DNA from: Verrucomicrobiia bacterium
GTDB taxonomy: Bacteria > Verrucomicrobiota > Verrucomicrobiia > Verrucomicrobiales > Akkermansiaceae
Length of the DNA: 64,000 nt
Direction of reading: 5' to 3'
NCBI GenBank assembly: GCA_030430455.1
Contig: JAUIJB010000004.1
Location: forward strand, 1-64,000
The notes below the pieces were generated by a model. It saw only the letters and a list, made by a program, of their open reading frames with translations. It was not told the origin of the DNA and made no database searches. The position numbers were made by a program, and so were the translations under genes. Of the stretch, positions 54,980 to 62,870 are shown in pieces (within the stretch, counting starts at the first letter, position 1; each line of letters opens with the position of its first letter).

Positions 54980-55207
54980 CTAGAGCAGATCGTCGCGGAA
55001 GGCCTCGAACAGCGGGTCGGCCGGGGGTGCCGGACGAGGTGGGTCGGGCGGACCGGGACTGACTTCCGGTGGGGCGGCGACTCCGGCGGGCGCCGGGTCG
55101 GCCGGGATTCGGCGCGGTGATTTGCCTCGGCAGCCGCTCGCGGATCGCGCCGCCGGCTCCAGCCCGCAACCGAACTGCCAGCGCAGCGTGGTGAGGTGGC
55201 GATTCAC
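54980..55207 (-). CDS. Small Pro-rich protein coupled to membrane gene
   Basis: This 75-residue reading frame begins at a GTG that overlaps the stop of the upstream membrane protein by 4 bp (GTGA, 55204-55207), the same coupling seen across this window. It ends at a TAG at 54980. The body has an N-terminal basic/Cys stretch (RWQFGCGLEPAARSASGC), a proline-rich middle and an acidic tail DPLFEAFRDDLL. Third-position G/C is high, which fits coding. No family is known. Confidence 0.45.
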   Translation of the reverse strand: MNRHLTTLRWQFGCGLEPAARSASGCRGKSPRRIPADPAPAGVAAPPEVSPGPPDPPRPAPPADPLFEAFRDDLL

Positions 55208-56022
55208 CGGCCGGGCAGGTGGGGGTTGTCCTGCCACGCGCGGTCGCCCGCGCCCGGGCGGGTCGGCTCGGTCGGCTCGGGGGGCGCCTGCGCCGTCCGC
55301 GAGTCCCCGCTGCCCGGAAGGCTGGTGGCCATGGTCTCGCCCCAGTGCTGGAGGAAAAACTTCTTCTCCTCGGTCAGCAAGCGGTCGGACCGCCCGAGGA
55401 TCGGGCGCAGCGAGGTGGTGAGCTGGAGGGTGACCAGCAGGAAGACGATGCACCAGATGGTGAGCGGCGCGCGGCGGCTGGCCGAGTGCTGGGCGAGCGC
55501 GGCCTTGAGGAAGCGGAAGCCGAAGCCCAGCGCCACCAGCCAGGCGGCGAGGGCGAGCGTGCCCATGAATCCGAACGAGGTGGTCCCCTGGGTGAAGATC
55601 CACACCGCGGGGGCGAAGCCGAGCAGCAGCAGGCCGGCCAGGGCGAGCATGCCGCCGAGGATCGCGGCGAGGCGCGTGGCGGATGCCGACGAGCCGGCGA
55701 GGCAGGAGAAGATGTAGAGGCTGGGGTAGCAGATCAGGCCGGCGAAGATGAGACCCGCGGCAACCTTCAGCGGCGCCGCCCAGAGCTGCTCATGGCAGGC
55801 GAAGGTGCCGAGCACGAAGCCGTAGACGGCGAGCGAGAGCAGCGCGATCAGCGCGAAGATGCCAATCACCCACCCGCCCGAGGTCCCCGGGTGGGCGGCG
55901 ATGGCCGCGGGGTTGCGCAGCAGCGCCTCGAAGAGGTCGCGCAGGCCGGGGGATTCGGGCAGCGGGGGAGGGTCCGCGGGACGGCTCTCGGGGACGGGAT
56001 GTTCGTTTGGTTCCGGGTTCAT
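55204..56022 (-). CDS. Multi-helix membrane protein downstream of CreC
   Basis: This 272-residue protein has about six predicted membrane helices after a Pro/Glu-rich N-terminal segment of 30 residues. No motif is recognised. The ATG overlaps the upstream membrane gene by 4 bp and the gene lies in the creB/creC operon direction, so it may take the place of CreD or another effector, which is inference. Confidence 0.65.
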   Translation of the reverse strand: MNPEPNEHPVPESRPADPPPLPESPGLRDLFEALLRNPAAIAAHPGTSGGWVIGIFALIALLSLAVYGFVLGTFACHEQLWAAPLKVAAGLIFAGLICYPSLYIFSCLAGSSASATRLAAILGGMLALAGLLLLGFAPAVWIFTQGTTSFGFMGTLALAAWLVALGFGFRFLKAALAQHSASRRAPLTIWCIVFLLVTLQLTTSLRPILGRSDRLLTEEKKFFLQHWGETMATSLPGSGDSRTAQAPPEPTEPTRPGAGDRAWQDNPHLPGR

Positions 56023-56771
56023 GATGGGAGCGGTTTGCGTTGGGAGTGAAGCAGCATGCCGAGCCCTGCGGTCACGGCGATGACCACGGCGGCGACGGCG
56101 ATCGCGCCCGCCGGGAGCAGCTGCCGCAGGGCGTTCCAAAGCGCCTCGTAGAAGTTGCCCTGCAGCGGGTCGTCGCGGAGGAAGGCGACCCGCAGTCTCG
56201 GGCTGCCGAAGAAGGGGCGCAGGATCCACGAGAACTGCGCGCCGATGAAGGCGTTGCCGGCGATCCAGGCGAGCAGGGTCTGGCGGGCGATGCGGCGGGT
56301 CCGGCAGTGGTTGCGCATCAGCGACTTAAGCCGCAGCACCCCGATGACCCCCGCCACCGCGATCAGCAGGGTGTGGCTCAGCAGGAAGGAGGCATGCGCC
56401 GTCGCCGCCCCCGGCGCGTCCGGGGGCGGCGCGTTGAGCGCGAGGAAAAAGGTGACCGGCGCCAGCGAGGCGAGCACGAGCGCCGCGACCGCGAAGGCGG
56501 AAAGCAGCGCCTGGGCCGACTGGCGGAAGCCAAGCCCGCTGCCGAGCAGGCCGCCGAGCAGCCCATTGAGGAAGCCGTTGCAGCCGAGGGTCAGCAGGAC
56601 CAGCAGCGGCAGCTTGATCGCGACGTAGACCCCCATCAGCGGCGAGCGCCAGAAGCCGACGGTGAAGCCGTAGAGCGCGAGGCCGGCCACGGTGACCCCC
56701 AGGGAACGGACCAGGGGTCCGCGGTCGCGGGCGGCAAGCAGGGCCGGGCTGGGCTCGAGGTGGCTGCGCAT
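56019..56771 (-). CDS. Multi-helix membrane protein, unknown
   Basis: This 250-residue protein has about six membrane helices and a basic loop (SLMRNHCRTRRIARQ, about 151-165) in the middle. It lies 78 bp downstream of creC and overlaps the next gene by 4 bp, forming a membrane pair. The families are not recognised. Both could be envelope proteins controlled by CreBC. Confidence 0.65.
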   Translation of the reverse strand: MRSHLEPSPALLAARDRGPLVRSLGVTVAGLALYGFTVGFWRSPLMGVYVAIKLPLLVLLTLGCNGFLNGLLGGLLGSGLGFRQSAQALLSAFAVAALVLASLAPVTFFLALNAPPPDAPGAATAHASFLLSHTLLIAVAGVIGVLRLKSLMRNHCRTRRIARQTLLAWIAGNAFIGAQFSWILRPFFGSPRLRVAFLRDDPLQGNFYEALWNALRQLLPAGAIAVAAVVIAVTAGLGMLLHSQRKPLPS

Positions 56772-56849
56772 CGGAGTCGGCCACCAGCCAGACCCGGCCC
56801 GGTGAAGCGCCGATGAACGTCCAGTGAATTCGTCCGCCCGGCCGGCGGC

Positions 56850-58298
56850 TCAGCTGACCGGAAGGGTCAGGACGGCCCGGGTTCCGCCGCCGGGGGCCTG
56901 CTCCAGGGTGATCGTGCCCCCGTGCAGCTCGACGGCCTCGCGCACCAGCGTCAGGCCGAGGCCGGTGCCCTTTTGGCCGCTGTCGTGGTGGCGCAGCGAG
57001 AAGAAGCGCTCGAAGACCCGCTCGCGGGCGTAGTCGGGGATTCCCGGGCCCTCGTCGCTGATCCGCAGCACCAGGTGGCCATCGTCGGCCGCCAGTTCGA
57101 TCGCGACGCGCCCCCCGCGGGGCGAGAATTGGATGGCGTTCTCGAGCAGGTTGGTGACCGCGGCACGCAGCACGAAGGCGTCGCCGAAGAGGCGCGCGGG
57201 CCGGTCGGGAAGCTCGGCTGCCAGCCGGACGCCGGCGAGGTCGGCGGTCGGCTCGGCCTGCCGGACCGCGCGCCCGACCAGTTCGCGGAAGTCGATCCCG
57301 CTGCGCGAGTCGAGCCGGCTCCGCCCCTCGATGGCGGAGAGCTCGAGCAGGCGGCTGAGCAAGCGCTCGGCGCGGCGGGTCTCCGCCCGGATGTTGGCGA
57401 GGAAGTGCGCGCGGTCGGCGGCCGGCATCGACTCGTCGAGCAGCTCGGCCGCGCCCTGGATCGCCGCCAGCGGGCTCTTCATCTCGTGGGTCAGCGTCTG
57501 CACGAAGTTCTCGACGTAGCGGCGGCCCTCGAGCGACTCGCGCATCGACTCCAGCGCGTGCGCCAGGGTGTTGACCTCGCGGCCCGCGCCGAGCCTGGGC
57601 AGCGGCGGTCGCTTGCCGTGCTCGACGGCCCGCGCGTACTCGGTCAGGCGGCTGATCGGGCGGTACTGCCAGATGAACACCGAGATCACCAGGATCAGGA
57701 TGCCGCCGCCGATCAGCCAGGTGCCCCACCAGATCTCCAGCTCGCGCTGGCGCACCACCGGCATCACGTCGCGCTGCGGCTTGGAGACGGTGAGAACGCC
57801 GTCCGGGCTCGCGGGGTCGCCGATCGGGGCGGCGATGTAGAACACCGACGACGCGGGGTCGTCCTCGTTCTCGCGACTACTACGCGCGCCATACTCGCCG
57901 CGCAGGACCCGGGCGACGTCGCGGTAGTTCGAGAAGTCGATGCCCTCCCGCCAGCCGTTGTCGGAGTCGAAGATGACGACCCCCTTGGCGTCGGTGATGT
58001 AGGCATGGAGGCCGACCCCGGTCTTGAGGTGGCTGTAGATCCTCGCCTCGAACTTCCGCCGCCGTGCCGAGGAGAAGGCGTCGCGCAGCTCCTCGGGGTC
58101 GAACTCGCCGCGCGCCATCTCCTCCTCGACCATCGCGGCGAGCAGGTTGGCGGTGTCGACCAGGGTCTCCTCGGTGGCGAGGAAGGTGTGCGGCTCGACC
58201 TCGGCGAGCTGCTGCCGCACCAGGAGGTAGATCCCGGCGCCGATGATCGCGGCGACGATGATCAGGGTCACCCGGGTGAGGCGCATCGTGGCGGGCAT
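56850..58298 (-). CDS. creC: CreC-like sensor histidine kinase
   Basis: This 482-residue kinase has two membrane helices (about 7-25 and 191-211) bounding a periplasmic/Cache-like sensor region of about 165 residues. A HAMP segment follows, then a phospho-acceptor H-box TLTHEMKSPLAAIQGA (about 268-283) and an ATPase domain with NLLENAIQF, DEGPGI and GTGLGLTLVR. The region just after the first helix matches CreC (VEPHTFLATEETLVDTANLL). CreC in other bacteria responds to carbon metabolism. It follows creB by 42 bp. Confidence 0.9.
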   Translation of the reverse strand: MPATMRLTRVTLIIVAAIIGAGIYLLVRQQLAEVEPHTFLATEETLVDTANLLAAMVEEEMARGEFDPEELRDAFSSARRRKFEARIYSHLKTGVGLHAYITDAKGVVIFDSDNGWREGIDFSNYRDVARVLRGEYGARSSRENEDDPASSVFYIAAPIGDPASPDGVLTVSKPQRDVMPVVRQRELEIWWGTWLIGGGILILVISVFIWQYRPISRLTEYARAVEHGKRPPLPRLGAGREVNTLAHALESMRESLEGRRYVENFVQTLTHEMKSPLAAIQGAAELLDESMPAADRAHFLANIRAETRRAERLLSRLLELSAIEGRSRLDSRSGIDFRELVGRAVRQAEPTADLAGVRLAAELPDRPARLFGDAFVLRAAVTNLLENAIQFSPRGGRVAIELAADDGHLVLRISDEGPGIPDYARERVFERFFSLRHHDSGQKGTGLGLTLVREAVELHGGTITLEQAPGGGTRAVLTLPVS

Positions 58299-58302
58299 GG
58301 GA

Positions 58303-58338
58303 AAGCGGGAGAAGCGGGAGAAGCGTGTGAAGCGGGAG
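58303..58338. repeat. 9-bp tandem repeat between creB and creC
   Basis: Four 9-bp units begin at 58303, 58312, 58321 and 58330; three read AAGCGGGAG and one AAGCGTGTG. They fill the 42-bp gap between creB stop and creC start. Copy number would set the spacing between the two genes. Confidence 0.85.
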
Positions 58339-58340
58339 GA

Positions 58341-59036
<696 letters not shown>

Positions 59037-59137
59037 GGTTCCCAGCAAACCGGGTTGGCGGAGGATTCCCAGCGGAATTTCCCGCCGGCGCCGCCGGTCG
59101 ACCGGGACGTGCCGCCGGCCGGCGCGGTGAGCGGGGC

Positions 59138-59539
59138 TCAGTGCGACGGCGCGGCCGGCCCGGCGAGGGCGGCGAGCTTGAGGCCGGCGAGGACCAGCAG
59201 GATGCCGCCGATGGTCGAGGCCAGCACGTACGCGAAGCCCTGGCCCTGCTCGCCGAGCGAGAACAGCGTCTGGGCATCCTTGCCGAAGGTCGAGAAGGTG
59301 GTGAAGCCGCCGAGGAAGCCGGTGACCAGCAGCGGGAACAGCCAGGCGGGGGTGCGCGAGGTGACCAGCCCGAAGACCACCCCGATGGCGAGGCAGCCGA
59401 GCAGGTTGCAGGCGAGGATGCCCCAGGGAAAGCCCTCGTGCGGGCTGCGCAGGACCAGCCGCTCGATGCGCGTCGACAGGCCCCAGCGGCAGACGGCGCC
59501 GAGGCCGCCGCCGAGGAAGATCAGGAGGAACTGGGGCAC
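59138..59539 (-). CDS. crcB: Fluoride channel/exporter CrcB
   Basis: This 133-residue protein has four membrane helices and the Fluc motifs GFLGGFTTFSTF (about 78-89) and NLLGCLAIG. It exports fluoride as a dimer. The GTG at 59539 was chosen because it gives the family's start (VPQFLLIFLGGGLGA). I looked for a fluoride riboswitch upstream and saw none. It stands alone between the regulator and the metal transporter. Confidence 0.92.
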   Translation of the reverse strand: MPQFLLIFLGGGLGAVCRWGLSTRIERLVLRSPHEGFPWGILACNLLGCLAIGVVFGLVTSRTPAWLFPLLVTGFLGGFTTFSTFGKDAQTLFSLGEQGQGFAYVLASTIGGILLVLAGLKLAALAGPAAPSH

Positions 59540-59610
59540 GCCGCAGGCTGGCCGAGGCGCCGCGGCGATCCAAGGGCAAAGAAGCAGCGGCGCCGCGGGG
59601 AAGGGGGTGG

Positions 59611-60453
59611 TCAGGCGGATGTGCGGCGGGCGAACAGCCCGTAGCGCGGGCTCAGCAGCCAGGCCAGCAGGAAGGCCGTGCCGAGGACGATCACGATGGC
59701 CGGCCCGGCGCTGATCGACAGCGCGGCGGCGAGCACGATGCCGGCCAGCGCGCCGAGCGCGCCGAGCAACCCGCCGCCCCAGAACAGCAACGGGGTGCGG
59801 TTGGTGAGCAGCGAGACCGTCGCCGCCGGGGCGACCAGCAGGCCGACCGAGAGGACGCAGCCGACCGCCTGGAGCGAGGCGACCAGCGAGAGCACCAGCA
59901 GCGCGAAGACGAGATACTGGATGCTCCGTACCGGAACCCCCTGCGCCGCCGCCACGTGCGGCTCGAACAGGGTGAGCAGGATCGGGCGCATCAGCAGGTT
60001 GGCCGTGAGCAGGGTCACCGCGCCGATGGCGAAGGCGGTCCACAGGTCGGCCGGGCCGACCGCGAGGATGTCGCCGAAGAGCCAGTGCTCGAGCTCCTGG
60101 CGGGTGTCGAGGCGCGGCAGGATGGCGACCCCGATGGCGAAGGCGGTGGTGTAGATCACCGCCAGCGCGGTGCCCTGGGCGACGCGCTCGCCTCGGGCCA
60201 CGGCCACCGAGCCGAGGCCGACGACCAGGGCGGCGAACAAGGCGCCGAGGAAGGCGCTGAGCTGGGTCAGGGCGCCGGCGGCGAGGATGCCGAAGGCGAT
60301 CCCGGGAAGCATGGTGTGCGACAGCGCGCTGACCGACAGCGCGTGGCGGCGCAGCACGACGAAGCCGCTGAAGAAGCCGTTGGCGAAGCCGATCAGCAGC
60401 CCGGCGGCGAGGGCCCGCTGGAAGAACGGGTTCTGGAGCAGTTCGGCGGTCAT
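59611..60453 (-). CDS. ABC-3 type metal transporter permease
   Basis: This 280-residue inner-membrane protein has eight helices and matches the ZnuB/MntB family, with the early motif SGFVVLRRHALSVSALSHTML (split: SGFVVLRRHALSV, SALSHTML) and the later LLVAPAATVSLLT. It forms the channel for a zinc, manganese or iron importer. Its ATG overlaps the ATPase gene by 4 bp. The substrate-binding protein is not next to it. Confidence 0.92.
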   Translation of the reverse strand: MTAELLQNPFFQRALAAGLLIGFANGFFSGFVVLRRHALSVSALSHTMLPGIAFGILAAGALTQLSAFLGALFAALVVGLGSVAVARGERVAQGTALAVIYTTAFAIGVAILPRLDTRQELEHWLFGDILAVGPADLWTAFAIGAVTLLTANLLMRPILLTLFEPHVAAAQGVPVRSIQYLVFALLVLSLVASLQAVGCVLSVGLLVAPAATVSLLTNRTPLLFWGGGLLGALGALAGIVLAAALSISAGPAIVIVLGTAFLLAWLLSPRYGLFARRTSA

Positions 60454-61223
60454 GGCTGGCCCACGGGGAGGGTGACGGCGGTGAAGAAGGGGTCGAGCGA
60501 GGGGTCGTCGAGCGCGGTCTCCGCCGCGCCGAAGGCGAGCTGGCGGGTGTCCAGCAGCAGGGCCTCGTCGAACAGCGCGGGCAACGACTCGAGCTGGTGG
60601 TGGGAGGCGATGATCAGGCGGCCCTCGTGCGACAGGCGGTGGAACAGCTCGCCGAGGTGGCCGGCGGCGCGGCGGTCGAGTCCGCTGAAGGGTTCGTCGA
60701 GCAGGAGGACGTGGGCTTCCTGGGCGAGCGCGCGGGCGAGGAAGGCGCGCTGCTGCTGGCCGCCGGAGAGCTCGCGGATCTGGCGCCCGGCCAGGTCGGC
60801 CAGCTCGAGCGTCTCGAGCGCCGCGTCGACGGCGTCGTCGTCGTCGCGGCCGAAGCGACCCCACCAGCCGGTCTGCGGGTAGCGCCCCATCTCGACGAGT
60901 CCGCGCACGGTGATGGGGAAGGACCAGTCGACCTGCTCGCGCTGCGGCAGGTAGGCGAACTCGCGCGACCAGCGCTTCACCGCCGTGCCGCGCCAGCGGA
61001 TCGTGCCGCCGGCGCGCGGGACCAGGCCGGCGATCGCCTTGATCAGCGTGCTCTTGCCGGCCCCGTTCGGGCCGACCAGCGCGAGGCGGTTGCCGCAGGA
61101 GGTGCCGAAGGTGATGCCATCGAGGGCGAGCACCTCGCCGTAGCGCACGCTCAGGCCGTCGACGACCAACTCGTGATGGTGGGCGTGGTGCTCGCAGCAG
61201 TCGTGGTGGACCTCGTCGCTCAT
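60450..61223 (-). CDS. ABC-type metal transporter ATPase
   Basis: This 257-residue ATPase has Walker A GPNGAGKST, signature LSGGQQQR, Walker B VLLLDEPF and an H-loop (IIASHH). It pairs with the permease above. Its first 20 residues are unusual: a His/Cys cluster (HHDCCEHHAHHH, about 6-17) that could bind zinc or copper and sense cytoplasmic metal. It starts 4 bp after the upstream gene's stop. Confidence 0.95.
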   Translation of the reverse strand: MSDEVHHDCCEHHAHHHELVVDGLSVRYGEVLALDGITFGTSCGNRLALVGPNGAGKSTLIKAIAGLVPRAGGTIRWRGTAVKRWSREFAYLPQREQVDWSFPITVRGLVEMGRYPQTGWWGRFGRDDDDAVDAALETLELADLAGRQIRELSGGQQQRAFLARALAQEAHVLLLDEPFSGLDRRAAGHLGELFHRLSHEGRLIIASHHQLESLPALFDEALLLDTRQLAFGAAETALDDPSLDPFFTAVTLPVGQP

Positions 61224-61227
61224 GCGC

Positions 61228-61668
61228 TCATGGATGGAGGTGGATTTCCCAGGCGTCGGAGATCGGGCCGTCGGAATCGAAGTAGTGCGTCGCGGTCGGG
61301 TGACCGCTGGGTTCGAGGACGAGCTTGGCGAAGCGCGGCCGCGGCTCGCGGTCGCGCCAGGTCACGTCGATGAACACGCTCGGGTGACCGGGCTCGAGCT
61401 CGAGGGTGCCGCTGAGGGTCTCGGCCGCGGGATCGATGGCCTGAACCGCACCGCCCGCCTCGAGCGTGACGGACTCCGCCGGCTCGGAGAGGGTGAGGAC
61501 GAAGGGCGTCGGAATGCCGGGCTCCGCGGCCGCCTCGTGCGGCGCGGTCGCGTCGCCCGGCGGCACGACCGCCGGCTTCGGCCGGCGGTTGAGGTGAACC
61601 AGGACCATCGCCGCCAGGATCAGGGCGATCCCGGTGGCCAGCGTCCGGATCAGGGGTGAGCCGCGCAT
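61228..61668 (-). CDS. Membrane-anchored protein next to metal ABC genes, unknown
   Basis: This 146-residue protein has one N-terminal helix (about 8-25) and a periplasmic beta-rich domain that ends in histidines (SDAWEIHLHP). It is the first gene of the metal transporter unit, upstream of the ATPase. It does not look like a ZnuA-type binding protein, being far too short and without the His loop. Possibly a periplasmic accessory, but no family is recognised. Confidence 0.6.
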   Translation of the reverse strand: MRGSPLIRTLATGIALILAAMVLVHLNRRPKPAVVPPGDATAPHEAAAEPGIPTPFVLTLSEPAESVTLEAGGAVQAIDPAAETLSGTLELEPGHPSVFIDVTWRDREPRPRFAKLVLEPSGHPTATHYFDSDGPISDAWEIHLHP

Positions 61669-61719
61669 CGGGGGCTAGGGTGACGTCGATGGGGCTTTGT
61701 GCAAGAAAGATGCGTTTGC

Positions 61720-62112
61720 GGGGTGGGGTGGGTGGGGTGGGGGCCGGTTGGCGGTGCGGACCGGCTGGGAAGCGCGGGTTGGGTGGTGAGCGGCTGCGAG
61801 AACAAGCGGAGCACAGGGCATAGGTCCTATGGGTCCTATGGGACCTATCTGGTGTGAGGCTGCGCCTCACCCCTTTAGTTGGGGCGGCGCCGGAAGGTGA
61901 GGTCCCGCCCCACCCATCTTCGCAGCGCCAGGGCCGACACTGCGGAGCTCAAGAGGTGCTTCCATAGGTCCTATAGGACCCATAGGACCTATTTCTTGCG
62001 CTCCGCCACCTCGCCCCAGCCGCTTGGTCGCCAAGGCGGCGCTTTCCAGCCGGTCCGCACCGCCAACACGCCCCACGCCACCTCCACCCCGAGCCGCTCA
62101 CCGCCTGCCCCA
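61720..62112. repeat. Long nested palindromic element, copy 2
   Basis: The core at 61747-62067 is an almost perfect palindrome at its ends: the outer arms (61747-61775 and 62039-62067) pair at 28 of 29 bases. The inner arms of TAGGTCCTAT words (61820-61848 and 61964-61992) also pair at 28 of 29. A central hairpin GTGAGGC-TGC-GCCTCAC lies at 61854-61870. The flanking G/C-rich tails resemble those of copy 1. It fills the 477-bp gap between trpF and the gene ending at 61228. Reading frames across it are repeat artefacts. Confidence 0.9.
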
Positions 62113-62145
62113 CGACACCAGCCCCCGCCCCCGCCACCACCGGTC

Positions 62146-62805
62146 TCATTGCTTGGCTGGCTGCACCGCCTCCAGCAGCCTCGCGACCTTGTCGAAGTCC
62201 TTGATGCCCGGGGCGGACTCGGCCCCGGAGGCGATGTCGATCGCGGCCGGGCTCACCCGGGCGACAGCATCGGCGGCGTTGTCCGGGGTGATTCCGCCGG
62301 CGAGGATGACCGGGCGTTGCGGATGCCCGGCGATGAAGCGGGCGACCGCGTCCCAGTCGATGGTCCGGCCGGTGCCGCCATAGACCCCCGGCGCGTGGGC
62401 GTCGAGCAGCAGGGCATCAGCCGGGAAGCCAGCGGCCTGCTCCAGGTCGGCGTCGTCGCGGATGCCCAGCGCCTTGATCACCGGGATCCCGACCTCGCGC
62501 AGGCAGCGGGCGTCCGCCGGCGACTCGTCGCCGTGGAGCTGCACCGCATCGATCAGCCCGTGGTCGATGAGCCGGCGCGGCTGGTCGAGCGGGGGATTCA
62601 CGAACACGCCGACGCGCAGGATCCGGCCGGCCAGCTCACGCAGGAAGCCGGCGTCGGTCTCGGCGAGGAAACGCTTCGACTGCGGCCAGAAGTTGGCCCC
62701 CAGGGCGTCGACGCCGAGATCGGCGAGACGCCGGGCGTCATCGGGCCGGGTCACGCCGCAGATCTTCAGGGCCGTGGCCGAGGGGTCGAGGAAGCGCTTG
62801 AGCAC
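62146..62805 (-). CDS. trpF: Phosphoribosylanthranilate isomerase
   Basis: This 219-residue TIM-barrel enzyme makes the third step of tryptophan synthesis. The motif KICGVTRPDDARRLADLGVD (about 14-33) contains the catalytic cysteine, and the general-acid aspartate is in LLLDAHAPGVYGGTG. The phosphate-binding region is ILAGGITPDNA and IDIASGAESAPGIKD. No other trp gene is adjacent. It diverges from uvrA with a 65-bp gap. Confidence 0.95.
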   Translation of the reverse strand: MLKRFLDPSATALKICGVTRPDDARRLADLGVDALGANFWPQSKRFLAETDAGFLRELAGRILRVGVFVNPPLDQPRRLIDHGLIDAVQLHGDESPADARCLREVGIPVIKALGIRDDADLEQAAGFPADALLLDAHAPGVYGGTGRTIDWDAVARFIAGHPQRPVILAGGITPDNAADAVARVSPAAIDIASGAESAPGIKDFDKVARLLEAVQPAKQ

Positions 62806-62870
62806 GCCGAATCCTCGTTGGCGGAACTTTGAACTTCAAACCCGAAAGCCGGGCGGGGGAAGCTGCGCGG

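Noticed and set aside
59540-59610. Fluoride riboswitch before crcB
   Set aside because: The short upstream region lacks the conserved crcB-motif pseudoknot sequences.
61879-62832. 317-codon open frame through the second palindrome and antisense to trpF
   Set aside because: Half of it mirrors trpF on the other strand and the rest is repeat DNA.
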